Source of the DNA: Crossiella cryophila
GTDB taxonomy: Bacteria; Actinomycetota; Actinomycetes; Mycobacteriales; Pseudonocardiaceae
NCBI RefSeq assembly: GCF_014204915.1
Contig: NZ_JACHMH010000001.1
Span: forward strand, 5,295,501-5,359,500
Direction of reading: 5' to 3'
Length of the DNA stretch: 64,000 bases
Both the position numbers and the translations under genes were made by a program. Below, one piece after another: positions 53,043 to 61,689 of this stretch (its first letter is position 1; every line of letters starts with the position of its first letter). The notes below the pieces were generated by a model. It was given only the letters and a program-made list of their open reading frames with translations. It searched no databases and was not told the DNA's origin.

Positions 53043-53704
53043 GACCGCGGTTCCTCGGCGGTGAGCAGGCCCGCGCGCTCGGCCACCAGCGCGGCCTGCA
53101 CCCGGCTGCCCACCCGCAGCTTGGTCAGGATCGCGCTCACGTGGTCCTTGACCGTGCTGGCGCTGACGTGGATCCGGGCGCCGATCTCGGTATTGGACAA
53201 CCCTTCGGCGATCAGCACCAGCACCGCGTGCTCCCGTTCGGTGAGCTGCTCGGTCAGCACCGTGGCCGCGGCCTCGGCGTCACTGCCCGCGCCCAGATAG
53301 CCCTCGACCACCGTGCGGGTGACCTTGGAGGAGAGCACCACGCCGCCCGCGGCGACGGTGCGCACCATCTGGGCGAGCTGATCGGGTGCGGTGTCCTTGA
53401 GGATGAAGCCCGCCGCGCCCGAACGCAGCGCGGTGGCGATGTACTCGTCGGAGTCGAAGGTGGTCAGCATGGCCACCACCGGCGGTGGTTTGAGCGCCTG
53501 GAGCCGGCGGAGCACGGTGAGTCCGTCCACATCGGCCATCCGGATGTCCAGCAGCACCACGTCGGGCCGGTGCGTGCTCACCTCGCGCACGGCCTGTGCG
53601 CCGGTCGAGGTCGCGACCACCTGGATGTCCCCGGCCGCCTGGAGGATGAGGCGGAAGCCCGATCGCACCAGTTCCTCGTCATCCACGACGACCACCCGAA
53701 TCAT
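53039..53704 (-). CDS. LuxR/NarL-type response regulator
   Basis: 221 residues from ATG 53704 (AAGGAG upstream); the long frame above it is not coding. Receiver domain IRVVVVDDEELVRSGFRLIL with phosphoacceptor Asp53 (VVLLDIRMADVDG) and Lys in GFILKDTAPDQL. C-terminal HTH LTEREHAVLVLIAEGLSNTE, IGARIHVSASTVKDHVSAIL. First gene of a probable four-gene unit with kinase, adenylating enzyme and reductase. Confidence 0.92.
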   Translation of the reverse strand: MIRVVVVDDEELVRSGFRLILQAAGDIQVVATSTGAQAVREVSTHRPDVVLLDIRMADVDGLTVLRRLQALKPPPVVAMLTTFDSDEYIATALRSGAAGFILKDTAPDQLAQMVRTVAAGGVVLSSKVTRTVVEGYLGAGSDAEAAATVLTEQLTEREHAVLVLIAEGLSNTEIGARIHVSASTVKDHVSAILTKLRVGSRVQAALVAERAGLLTAEEPRS

Positions 53705-53883
53705 GCCCACGCTCCTTTGTGGTCCTGTGCCGGTCCAGTGTGGCCAGCACCGGCCGTGGCGACCACCAGGCTCGCCGGGGGCGGGTGGCGGGGACCGCTC
53801 CGGGCGGCGGGGCCCCCACCACCCTGGGACACGGCAGGCGAGCTTTGGGGAGGCGGGCGCCTGCCGCGCCGGTCGGTGGGTTC

Positions 53884-54669
53884 TCAGGCGTGGTCGTGGT
53901 TCACCCGATCGCGCTCGGCGGTCAGCGCCAGCCACCCGGAGATCACCGCGGTCCAGTCACAGGCCTGCGCGTCCGCGTGCGACATCCGGAAGTGGCCGAA
54001 GGCGCTGCCCTCATCCGGGAACGGGCCGCCGCGCCGGTCGGCGGCCAGCAGCACGCACAGCTCGTGCTCGCCTGCCACGAAGACCAGTTCGACCTCGTCG
54101 ACCCGGTCCGCGAACGGGGCGGGCGAGGCGAAGGCGAATGACTGGTGGAAACCCATTTCCTGGGGCAGATCGGGCACCCGGCCGGTTGCCACGCCGACCT
54201 CGCGGAAGGAGAACCCGAGCTGGGTGAACGCCTCCAGCACCGTGTTCTGCACGGGCATCGGGTTGACCTGCACCCAGTCGAGGCCGTCCCGTTCCGCGCC
54301 GCCGGCGACCACCAGTTCGGTGCGCAGTCCCACGGCCGTGCGCGGCAGCGGCGCGCCGCCGACCGCGGTGATCGGCGTTTCCCACGGCACCGGCAGCTGG
54401 AACGGGAGGATGAGCAGCTGACCAGCTGACAGCTGGATGTCCCGGTGCAGCACCAGCCGGAAGAACTCCGCGGTGCTGCCGGGCCCGTGCTCGCCCTCCA
54501 CCTCGGCGACCAGCGACAGCGTGATCCGGCTGACCTCGGCCGCCGAGGCGCCTGCCTGGAGGTAGACCTGTCCGGTCATCGGCCTGCCCGGCACGGCGTG
54601 CGGTGAGTCGAGCCAGGTCTCGACCGAGGGGTCACTGATCCCAAATGCGCTCTGCGTCCGGTGGAACAT
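53884..54669 (-). CDS. sporulation-control protein Spo0M-like
   Basis: 261 residues, AAGGAG before ATG. Arrestin-like fold: AFGISDPSVETWLDSPHAVP, GRPMTGQVYLQAGASAAEVS, LPFQLPVPWETPITAVGG, RTELVVAGGAERDGLDWVQV; C-terminal part with VDEVELVFVAGEH. Spo0M homologues are cytoplasmic proteins affecting sporulation and cell-cycle steps in Bacillus and are common in actinomycetes. An 18-codon GTG frame just upstream (54741-54685 minus) ends at its RBS and could act as a leader. Confidence 0.88.
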   Translation of the reverse strand: MFHRTQSAFGISDPSVETWLDSPHAVPGRPMTGQVYLQAGASAAEVSRITLSLVAEVEGEHGPGSTAEFFRLVLHRDIQLSAGQLLILPFQLPVPWETPITAVGGAPLPRTAVGLRTELVVAGGAERDGLDWVQVNPMPVQNTVLEAFTQLGFSFREVGVATGRVPDLPQEMGFHQSFAFASPAPFADRVDEVELVFVAGEHELCVLLAADRRGGPFPDEGSAFGHFRMSHADAQACDWTAVISGWLALTAERDRVNHDHA

Positions 54670-54738
54670 GAACAGTCTCCTTCAGGACATGTGACACGGC
54701 CACCGCCAGGGCGAGTCAGGCCTCACCGCCTGTGCCAC

Positions 54739-54797
54739 GTGGACCAGCCTCGCTGGGCCAACCGGCGTCACACATCCCTCATGCGTCCGGAACAACC
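54739..54797 (-). promoter_or_regulatory. shared promoter-like element, copy 2 (spo0M)
   Basis: Minus strand: GGTTGTTCCGGACG (54797-54784), 30 bases, GCGAGGCTGGTCCAC (54753-54739). Same blocks and spacing as 39218-39161. Confidence 0.6.
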
Positions 54798-54943
54798 CCC
54801 CGACCGGCTGGTTGGCACCCCCGCCGGGTGGCTGGAACTCCGGCCGGTGCTTCGGCGGGCCCCGTTCCGGCGGGCGGTCGGTGTCTACGCTGAATGTGGA
54901 CGGACCCCATGTTCCCGTCCAAGTCCTTTGTGGAGAGTCCTGC

Positions 54944-56005
54944 ATGACTGATCGAATGCGTGGCCTCGCCCTGCTCGGTCAGGGCGAGGTCGGTCTGGTC
55001 GAACGGGACATCCCGGCCGCCGGGCCCGGCGAGGCCGTCGTCCGGACCACGGCCTCGCTCATCTGCACCTCCGACGTGCACGCCGTGCGCGGTGCGGTGC
55101 CGATCCCCGACGGGCGGCTGCTGGGGCATGAGAGCGTGGGGGTGGTGCACGCGATCGGCGAGGGCGTCAGCTCGGTCGCGGTCGGGGAGCGGGTGGCGGT
55201 CAACGCCATCACCCCGGACGGCACCTGCGACTACTGCCAGCGCGGATTCACCTCGCAGTGCGGCGGCCCGCTGGGCGCATACCGTTACACCGCGCGGAAG
55301 GACGGGAACCTCGCGGAGTACTTCCACGTCAACGACGCGGACTACAACCTCGCGCCGATCCCGGACGGCCTCGCCGACGAGGTCGCCGTCTACGCCTGCG
55401 ACATGCTCTCCACCGGCCTGGTCGGCGCGGAGAACGCCGACATCCCGATCGGTGGCACCGTCGCGGTGTTCGCCCAGGGCGCGGTGGGCCTCTCGGCCAC
55501 CCTGGGCGCACGGCTGCTGGGCGCCGGGCTGATCATCGCGGTGGAGGGGATTCCGGAACGGGCCGCGCTGGCCAAGCGGTTCGGGGCCGACCTGGTGCTG
55601 GACCCGGCGGCCACCGATCCGGCCGCGGAGATCCGCGCGCTGACCGGCGGTGGGGTCGACTCCGCGATCGAAGCCCTTGGCGCGCAGGCGACCTGGGAGG
55701 GCTGCATCCGGGCCACCAGGGCAGGCGGCACGATCTCCAACATCGGCTACCACGGTGCGGACGGGCCCACACTGTCGATCCCACTGGACGCCTTCGGTCT
55801 TGGCATGGCGGGCAAGAAGATCACCACCGACCTGTGCCCCGGCGGCCGCGAGCGGATGACCCGGCTGATGCGGTTGCTGGCCAACGGAAGGGTGGATCCC
55901 ACCCCGATGACCACCCACCGTTTTCCCTTGGCTGAGGCGGAAACAGCATTCGACATCATGGCGAACAAGAAGGACAACATCATCAAGCCACTGATCACCT
56001 ACTGA
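54944..56005 (+). CDS. NADP-dependent secondary-alcohol (isopropanol) dehydrogenase-like enzyme
   Basis: 353 residues, GGAGAG before ATG. Zinc MDR of the clostridial isopropanol dehydrogenase branch: LICTSDVHAVRG (Cys and His zinc ligands), LLGHESVGVVHAIGEGV, YACDMLSTGLVGAENA with the Asp zinc ligand of this branch, Rossmann AVFAQGAVGLSATLGARLLG. No structural-zinc cysteine cluster. Acts on small ketones or aldehydes. Lies 147 bases before the glycosyltransferase; shared transcription is uncertain. Confidence 0.88.
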   Translation: MTDRMRGLALLGQGEVGLVERDIPAAGPGEAVVRTTASLICTSDVHAVRGAVPIPDGRLLGHESVGVVHAIGEGVSSVAVGERVAVNAITPDGTCDYCQRGFTSQCGGPLGAYRYTARKDGNLAEYFHVNDADYNLAPIPDGLADEVAVYACDMLSTGLVGAENADIPIGGTVAVFAQGAVGLSATLGARLLGAGLIIAVEGIPERAALAKRFGADLVLDPAATDPAAEIRALTGGGVDSAIEALGAQATWEGCIRATRAGGTISNIGYHGADGPTLSIPLDAFGLGMAGKKITTDLCPGGRERMTRLMRLLANGRVDPTPMTTHRFPLAEAETAFDIMANKKDNIIKPLITY

Positions 56006-56152
56006 GAAGTCATCCCGGATGTCCACAAAGGACCGTGGCTGAATGCTGCCAGGAAGTCGTTGGGGGACAAGGTGAATGATGGCGGGAACTGGTCACGTGA
56101 TGTCGTCGATGAGCAACCTTTTCACCCGGATGGCTTGCGTATGTTGACAAGT

Positions 56153-57250
56153 ATGAGAGTTCTGTTCTCCAGCCTGCCCGCGTTCGGGCACCTCGTCCCC
56201 ATGCTTCCCTTCGCGGTCGCCGCGCGTGCCGCGGGCGCGGAGGTGGCGGTGGCCACTGCGGCCTCGAAGGCGCATGTCGTGGGAGACCTGCCGTTCATCC
56301 CGGTCGGCGCGGACTGGCCGGAACTGGCCGCTGAGCACGAGCGGCGGGGCTGGTCGCTGGACATGACCGACATCAGCGATCCCGCGGGCGTGATCGCCCT
56401 GTGCGCCGAGACCAGGGTCGACCTGTGTTTCGAGGAGGTGCTGGCGGTAGCCAAGGAGTTCCAGCCGGACCTGATCATCTCCGACGTCGCCGACCTGATC
56501 GCGCCGCTGGTGGCCACGGTCCTCGACGTGCCCTGGGCGTTCTTCAACATCACCACGACGATGCCGCCGGAGATGCACGAGAGGTTCGCGGAACGGTTCG
56601 CCTTCCAGGCCGAGGCGCGGGGCCTGACGCCGTCGCCCCCGCTGGCGTTGCTGGACGCGGTGCCGTCACTGCTGCACCTGGAAGGTCACGTGCTCGCGGA
56701 GAACCGGATCCCCATGCGCCCCAGGGCCCATCGGCCGCCGGGCGCCGAACCCGCCGTGCTGGAGCGCGGTGACCGGCGGCGGGTGCTGCTCACCCTCGGC
56801 ACCGTGGTCGACCCCGAGGCGCACCTGGCCAGGCTGCTGGCCGCGGTGTCCACAGTGGACGCCGAGATCCTGGTCACCGCCGAGGAAGTGCCGGACGCCC
56901 CGGCGAACGTCCGGTTCGTCGGGTTCACCTCGCTGGCCGACCTGCTTCCCTCGGTCGACGCGGTGGTCACGGTCGGCGGCGCCGGCACGGTCTCGGCCAC
57001 GCTGAGCCACGGCCTGCCGATGGTCATCCAGCCCGTGCTCGCCGACCAGCCCTTCGTGGCCAAGGGCGCGGCCGGCACGGGCGCGGCGATCGTGCTCGGT
57101 CCGGAGGAGACGGACCGGATCGCCCAGGCCGTCGGCACCGTGCTCACCGACCCGGCCTACCGGGACGCCGCCCGTGAGGCCGCGGTCCGGATCGCCGAAC
57201 TGCCCACCCCGCAGGTCGCGTGGGCGGAACTGCTGCGGCGCCTGCCATGA
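56153..57250 (+). CDS. GT1-type glycosyltransferase (UGT/MGT-like)
   Basis: 365 residues from ATG 56153 (MRVLFSSLPAFGHLVPM is the canonical opening; ATG 56141 is in frame). C-terminal donor site VTVGGAGTVSATLSHGLPMV followed by QPVLADQPFVAKG, a variant of the HxGxGT...P..DQ motif in which the first His is Val-Gly. Likely transfers a (deoxy)sugar to a small acceptor. Its stop overlaps the cyclase start (ATGA), so the two products probably act together. Confidence 0.87.
   Translation: MRVLFSSLPAFGHLVPMLPFAVAARAAGAEVAVATAASKAHVVGDLPFIPVGADWPELAAEHERRGWSLDMTDISDPAGVIALCAETRVDLCFEEVLAVAKEFQPDLIISDVADLIAPLVATVLDVPWAFFNITTTMPPEMHERFAERFAFQAEARGLTPSPPLALLDAVPSLLHLEGHVLAENRIPMRPRAHRPPGAEPAVLERGDRRRVLLTLGTVVDPEAHLARLLAAVSTVDAEILVTAEEVPDAPANVRFVGFTSLADLLPSVDAVVTVGGAGTVSATLSHGLPMVIQPVLADQPFVAKGAAGTGAAIVLGPEETDRIAQAVGTVLTDPAYRDAAREAAVRIAELPTPQVAWAELLRRLP
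56849..56859. repeat. 11-bp palindrome TCCACAGTGGA, copy 6
   Basis: Inside the glycosyltransferase gene, extended to GTCCACAGTGGAC. Confidence 0.8.
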
Positions 57251-58125
57251 CCGCGGTGACCGACCCCGAACTGCCGGACAACTGGGGCCGGTGGGGACCC
57301 GAGGACGAACTGGGCACGCTCAACCTGATCACCGACCAGGTGCGGGTGCGCGCGGCGGCGGAGGTGCGGATCGGCCGGTGGGCCTCGCTGGCGCTGCCGA
57401 TCACGCCCAACCCGATGATCAGCAGCCCGTTCGCGCCCACCACCGTGGACGTCTCGCCGGTGCAGCAGATGATGCAGCACACCGGGATCGGGGTGGCCGC
57501 GGACCTGATGCTGGTCACCAACCACCACGCGAACTCCACCCACCTCGACGCGCTGGCGCACTGGTCGACCGACGACCAGGTGTACCCGGGCCGTCCGCGC
57601 GCCCAGGCCGTCACCCCCGCCGGCGTCACGCACGGCTCCACCACGGCCTTCGCCGCCGGGATCGTCACCAGGGGAGTCCTGCTCGACCTGGCGCACGAGG
57701 GACCGCTGGCCTCCGGGCACGCGGTGACCGGACAGGACTTCGAGCGGGCCGAGGCGCGGCAGGGCGTCGAGGTGGGCTCGGGCGACGCGCTGGTGGTCCG
57801 GCTGGGCTGGCCGACCACCCCGGTCCCCGGCACACCGACCCCCGGCATCAGCCTCGACGCGGTGCGCTGGATGCACCGCAGGGGAGTCGCCCTGTTCGCC
57901 GGTGACCGGGGCGACGCCTACCCGCCGTTCGACCCGGTCGGCCCGTCCCCGCTGCACGGGGTCGGCCTGGGCCTGATGGCGATGCCACTGATCGACGCGG
58001 CCGGACTCGACGACCTCGCGGCGCTGTGCGCCGAACTCGGCAGGCACACCTTCCTGCTCAGCGTCGCGCCGCCGCGCGTGCACGGCCTGACCGGAGTCCC
58101 GGTCAACCCCATCGCGGTGTTCTGA
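57247..58125 (+). CDS. cyclase-family (KynB-like) metal hydrolase
   Basis: 292 residues. N-terminus NWGRWGPEDELGTLNLITDQ is typical of the larger actinobacterial cyclase-family proteins. Metal site HANSTHLDALAHW corresponds to the family HxGTHxDxxxH. These enzymes hydrolyse N-formylkynurenine, isatin or similar lactams, or close polyketide rings. Coupled to the glycosyltransferase by ATGA overlap. Confidence 0.88.
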   Translation: MTAVTDPELPDNWGRWGPEDELGTLNLITDQVRVRAAAEVRIGRWASLALPITPNPMISSPFAPTTVDVSPVQQMMQHTGIGVAADLMLVTNHHANSTHLDALAHWSTDDQVYPGRPRAQAVTPAGVTHGSTTAFAAGIVTRGVLLDLAHEGPLASGHAVTGQDFERAEARQGVEVGSGDALVVRLGWPTTPVPGTPTPGISLDAVRWMHRRGVALFAGDRGDAYPPFDPVGPSPLHGVGLGLMAMPLIDAAGLDDLAALCAELGRHTFLLSVAPPRVHGLTGVPVNPIAVF

Positions 58126-58155
58126 CCGCACCACCATTCCCGGAAAGAGGCAGTG

Positions 58156-58524
58156 ATGAGAAGAATGAGCACGCGTGTGCTGACCGTGCTGGCCATGTCG
58201 GCGGTGAGCCTCGGCACGGTCAGTGTCGCACCGGCGTTCGCGATCAACGAGATCGGCGCCCTGGAGTGCAACAACCCGGTCTGGGTGGACAAGTACTTCA
58301 TCATCGGCATCCGGAACAACGACGGCGGTTTCAAGCGCTGCTTCGCCAATGCGGGTGAGCGCTCACTCGACCAGCCCGGCGTGACGAACTTCAGTTCCGG
58401 AAACAACAAGGGCTGGTTCGAGTACGAACCGGGCGACGGCAGCCGCTACCGCCACTCGTTCGGGAAGAACCAGTCCAAGTACCAGCGGTACGGCGCGGTG
58501 GTCAAGATCCACATCGATCGCTGA
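58156..58524 (+). CDS. secreted beta/gamma-crystallin-like protein (killer-toxin-like)
   Basis: 122 residues from ATG 58156 (GTG 58153 in frame). Signal peptide MRRMSTRVLTVLAMSAVSLG to PAFA. Mature start NEIGALECNNPVWVDKYFII matches the 38858 protein. The second half CFANAGERSLDQPGVTNFSS, GNNKGWFEYEPG is a crystallin-type Greek-key pattern as in Streptomyces killer-toxin-like/SMPI-fold proteins. Could be a toxin or protease inhibitor. Thirty bases after the cyclase, so possibly part of that operon; own terminator follows. Confidence 0.7.
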   Translation: MRRMSTRVLTVLAMSAVSLGTVSVAPAFAINEIGALECNNPVWVDKYFIIGIRNNDGGFKRCFANAGERSLDQPGVTNFSSGNNKGWFEYEPGDGSRYRHSFGKNQSKYQRYGAVVKIHIDR

Positions 58525-58534
58525 CCGCGGGGCA

Positions 58535-58572
58535 GGTCGTTCCGGGCGGACCGCGCGCTGCCCGGAACGACC
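58535..58572 (+). terminator. hairpin terminator
   Basis: GGTCGTTCCGGGC (58535-58547), 12-base loop, GCCCGGAACGACC (58560-58572): perfect 13-bp stem. Confidence 0.8.
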
Positions 58573-58752
58573 CATGCCCATCGGTCGAACGCCCAGGTCG
58601 CCGGGTCGCGCTCCGGCGGGTCAGTGCATCTGGGGCACTCTGGTTGCCCACTTGTACCCGGGGCCGCGAGCAACACTTCCACCCCGGCCCGCAAGAGCGC
58701 CTAATGCACTCCCAACATCGATTCGTCGGGTGGAGTGACGGGCGGCGACAGT

Positions 58753-59577
58753 ATGCGGAAACCGGTTGAGCCGAATTCGACGGCTGGTCTTGATTCCGCT
58801 CGCGGTCGTCCCGGTGGAATTGGCCGGGTACTCGCGGCGGTCGCCCTGTGCGCCATGTTGGGCTCCTGCGGCATCAGCGCCACCTCCGAATGGAACGATT
58901 CGGTGCCGGGGGAGCGGTTTCGCGAACGCACCACCATGGACGCGCCGTTCGGGCCGCTCTATCCGGCCGACATCAGGATGCTCATCGCGGTGGCGCAGGC
59001 CGGGTTCTGGGAGATGCCGGCCAGTGAGCTGATGGCCAGGGAGAGCGCCAATCCCAGAGTGCGGGCCGTTGGCGCGCAGCTGGCCAGGGAGCACCACCGG
59101 CTCAACCAGTACAACGAGGCCGCGGCCGCCCGGCTGAACGTGCTGCTGCCCACGAGCGCCACCCCGCAGCAGAACGCCTGGCGCGAGCAGATCCAGGCCG
59201 CCACCGGGGCGGAGCGGGACCGCCGGTACGTCGGGCTGACCAGGGCCGCGCACGGCTCGGTCTACCTGCAGGTCGCCGGTGTCCGGGTGACCACGCAGAA
59301 CGACGTCGTGCGCACCATGGCCCAGCTCGCCGGGGAGTACGTCGCCCGGCACATGACCCTGCTGGAGAGCACCGGACTGGCGGACACCGACTCGCTCGCG
59401 GTGCACTCCGGCACCGATTCCCCGTACCAGCCGGTGCCCTCGCTGGTGTCGGTGCTGGCCGGTGCGGCGCTGGCGCTCGTGCTCGGCTTCGCCACCCTGC
59501 TGCTGGTCCAGCTGGGCTCCCGGCGGCGGGCCGGGGAAGTGGCAGGCGAACCCGCGGTCGGGGGTGCGATCGGATGA
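58753..59577 (+). CDS. DUF4142 lipoprotein with C-terminal membrane anchor
   Basis: 274 residues from ATG 58753 (GTG 58735 also in frame). Lipobox-like CAMLGSC at about 40-46. Central ferritin-like four-helix DUF4142 region: LIAVAQAGFWEMPASELMAR, VRAVGAQLAREHHRLNQYNE, HGSVYLQVAGVRVTTQNDVV, YVARHMTLLESTGL. Then a C-terminal helix LVSVLAGAALALVLGFATLL. Its stop overlaps the next ATG by ATGA. Histidines and Glu on the helices could bind metal or haem; role probably extracytoplasmic sensing or electron transfer with the following genes. Confidence 0.78.
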   Translation: MRKPVEPNSTAGLDSARGRPGGIGRVLAAVALCAMLGSCGISATSEWNDSVPGERFRERTTMDAPFGPLYPADIRMLIAVAQAGFWEMPASELMARESANPRVRAVGAQLAREHHRLNQYNEAAAARLNVLLPTSATPQQNAWREQIQAATGAERDRRYVGLTRAAHGSVYLQVAGVRVTTQNDVVRTMAQLAGEYVARHMTLLESTGLADTDSLAVHSGTDSPYQPVPSLVSVLAGAALALVLGFATLLLVQLGSRRRAGEVAGEPAVGGAIG

Positions 59578-60398
59578 CCGGGGACCTGTTGCTGGCCGCG
59601 GGATTCACCTCCTACGACACCGGGGTGCGTGCGGTCGCCGCGCTGTCCGGGCGGCTGGCCTACCTGTGCATGTGCCTGACCCTGTGCTGGGGCGTGCTGG
59701 TCGCCACCGGCTGGATCCGGCGGGTCACCGGGCATCAGGCACTGCGTACCGGGCACGTCCTGCTGGCCGCCTGCACCCTGGCCACCGCGACCGTGCACGG
59801 CCTGTCGATGCTGCTGCTCGACGAGCAGATCGTGGTCGGCACCCAGGTGGTGATCCCGTTCCTCAACGGCTATGTCCGGCACGCGCTGGGCATCCTCGCC
59901 TTCGACCTGATGGCGATGATCATGCTGACCACCTGGATCCACCGGATCGTCCGCTACCGCACCTGGCTGCGCTTCCACCAGATCGGCTATCTGGTGATCG
60001 CCCTCGGGGTGGTGCATTCCTGGTGGGGCGCATGGGCGAACGCCAACTTCAACCTGCTGTGGCTGGGCGGGATCACCGTGCTGGCCCCCGCGCTCGCGCT
60101 GACCGCGGTGCGGTTCCTGCCCACCAGGGTGCTGGTCCGGATCGGGCTGCTGGCCGCGGACAGCCCGGCGCGGAAGCAGGTGGACAAGGCGGCGCCGCTG
60201 AGCATCAGCGTGGACAACCAGCGTTGCCACCGCTACGGCTTCTGCCAGTCCGAGGCCCCCGAGGTGTTCCGGCTGCGTGAGGACGGACGCCTCGCCTACC
60301 GGCAGAACCCCGAGGTGGAGCACAACCGGGACGTGCTCTCCGCGGCGCGGGCCTGTCCGACGCGTGCGATCGAACTGGAGGCGGGCAAACGTGACTGA
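59574..60398 (+). CDS. ferric-reductase-like membrane domain fused to a 3Fe-4S-type ferredoxin
   Basis: 274 residues. Residues 1-190: five to six helices with paired His (LATATVHGLSMLL, YVRHALGILAF, LRFHQIGYLVIALGVVHSWW) that could hold two haems as in ferric reductases. Residues ~205-270: ferredoxin ISVDNQRCHRYGFCQSEAPE then ARACPTRAIELEAGK, a C-x5-C...C arrangement of single-cluster (3Fe-4S or 4Fe-4S) actinobacterial ferredoxins. Fusion of the two in one short protein is unusual. Overlaps the ferredoxin reductase by 8 bases. Confidence 0.82.
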   Translation: MTGDLLLAAGFTSYDTGVRAVAALSGRLAYLCMCLTLCWGVLVATGWIRRVTGHQALRTGHVLLAACTLATATVHGLSMLLLDEQIVVGTQVVIPFLNGYVRHALGILAFDLMAMIMLTTWIHRIVRYRTWLRFHQIGYLVIALGVVHSWWGAWANANFNLLWLGGITVLAPALALTAVRFLPTRVLVRIGLLAADSPARKQVDKAAPLSISVDNQRCHRYGFCQSEAPEVFRLREDGRLAYRQNPEVEHNRDVLSAARACPTRAIELEAGKRD

Positions 60399-61656
60399 GC
60401 TGCCACGAATCGTCATCGCCGGGGCAGGCCTGGCCGGGATGTGCGCCGCGGAACGGTTGCGGGAACTGGGTTTCGACGGCGAGATCGTCATCCTCGGCGC
60501 GGAACCGGGCCTGCCGACCTACCGGCCAGCCCTGACCAAACAGTTCCTCAGCGGTGAGTTCCACGAGCGGGACCTGGTGATCGCGCCCGCGCACCAGCTC
60601 GACGTGGTGTGGCGGTTCAACACCCCGGTGTACCGGCTGGATCCGTCCCGGCGACTGGTGTTCCTGCCCGGTGGCGAGGTGCTCGACTACGACGGGCTGG
60701 TCATCGCCAGCGGGGTCGAGGCCCGCAGGCTGCCCACCGGGATCCACGGCCACCCCAGGGTCACCGTGCTGCGCACCATCGCCGACGCCGCCAGGGTGCG
60801 CACGGCGCTGACGAACGTGCGCGAGCAGGTGGCGGTGATCGGCAGTGGCTTCATCGGCTGCGAGCTGGCCGCCGGCCTGCGCGCGATGGGCCACCAGGTC
60901 ACCATCGTCGGCCGGTCACCCCGGCTGATGGGCGACCTGCTCGACGACGAGCTGGGCACCCGGCTGACCGAGCTGCACCGGCGCAAGGGCGTGCGGCTCC
61001 AGCTCGGCACCGAGGTGGCGGGCTGGGCGGCGCGACCGGCAGCGGTCCAGCTGCGGTTGTCCAACGGGCGCGTGCTGTCCGCCGACCACGTGGTGGTGGC
61101 GGTCGGCTCGGTCCCCGCGGTCTCCTGGCTGCGGGACTCGGGGGCGGACCTGGCCGACGGTGTGGGGTGCGAGCCGAGCTGCCACGTGGCCGGGCTGGCC
61201 GACGTGGTGGCCGCCGGGGACGTCGCGAGCTGGCCCAACCTGCGCTTCGGCGGGCAGGCCGGCCGGGTCGAGCACTGGACCAACGCGATGGAGATGGGCC
61301 GGGCCGCGGCGGAGAGCCTGCTCAGCGGACGGGAAGGGGCGCTGCCTTACACGCCGGTGCCGCGGTTCTGGTCCGAGCAGTTCGGCCTGCAGATCCAGGC
61401 GGCCGGGATGCCGGCGCTGGGCCCGGTGCGCCGGGCGATGGACCCGGAAACCCCCGGCGGCCACACGGTTTCCGGGTTCTTCCTGGCCGACCGGCTCACC
61501 GGCGTCGTCGGCTTCGACAACACCCCCGCGGTGCTGCGGCACACCGCCGAACTGCGCAGGCGGGTGGCCACCGGCGGGCACCGGATCCCACCGCCCGCCA
61601 GGGATCGGGTGCCCGTCGGCCTGGACCCGCCGCTGTCCAGGGCGGTGCGGGCGTGA
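60391..61656 (+). CDS. NAD(P)H-ferredoxin reductase (FAD pyridine nucleotide-disulfide family)
   Basis: 421 residues, GTG start with GGAGG upstream. FAD motif RIVIAGAGLAGMCAAERLRE, NAD motif VAVIGSGFIGCELAAGLRAM, ATG-like YDGLVIASGVEARRL, VVAAGDVASWPN. Matches P450/dioxygenase ferredoxin reductases. Presumably reduces the fused ferredoxin just upstream. Could also serve the 39.2 kb P450. Confidence 0.9.
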   Translation: MTELPRIVIAGAGLAGMCAAERLRELGFDGEIVILGAEPGLPTYRPALTKQFLSGEFHERDLVIAPAHQLDVVWRFNTPVYRLDPSRRLVFLPGGEVLDYDGLVIASGVEARRLPTGIHGHPRVTVLRTIADAARVRTALTNVREQVAVIGSGFIGCELAAGLRAMGHQVTIVGRSPRLMGDLLDDELGTRLTELHRRKGVRLQLGTEVAGWAARPAAVQLRLSNGRVLSADHVVVAVGSVPAVSWLRDSGADLADGVGCEPSCHVAGLADVVAAGDVASWPNLRFGGQAGRVEHWTNAMEMGRAAAESLLSGREGALPYTPVPRFWSEQFGLQIQAAGMPALGPVRRAMDPETPGGHTVSGFFLADRLTGVVGFDNTPAVLRHTAELRRRVATGGHRIPPPARDRVPVGLDPPLSRAVRA

Positions 61657-61689
61657 TGCGGATCCTGACGGACCGGAAAGGACCACGGA

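Noticed and set aside
54682-54945. 87-residue minus-strand ORF before spo0M
   Set aside because: Most of it overlaps the promoter region and lacks an RBS; only its last 18 codons (from a GTG) are conceivable as a leader peptide.
56145-56150. TTGACA as a -35 box
   Set aside because: It lies 3 bases before the chosen glycosyltransferase ATG with no matching -10 downstream outside the coding region.
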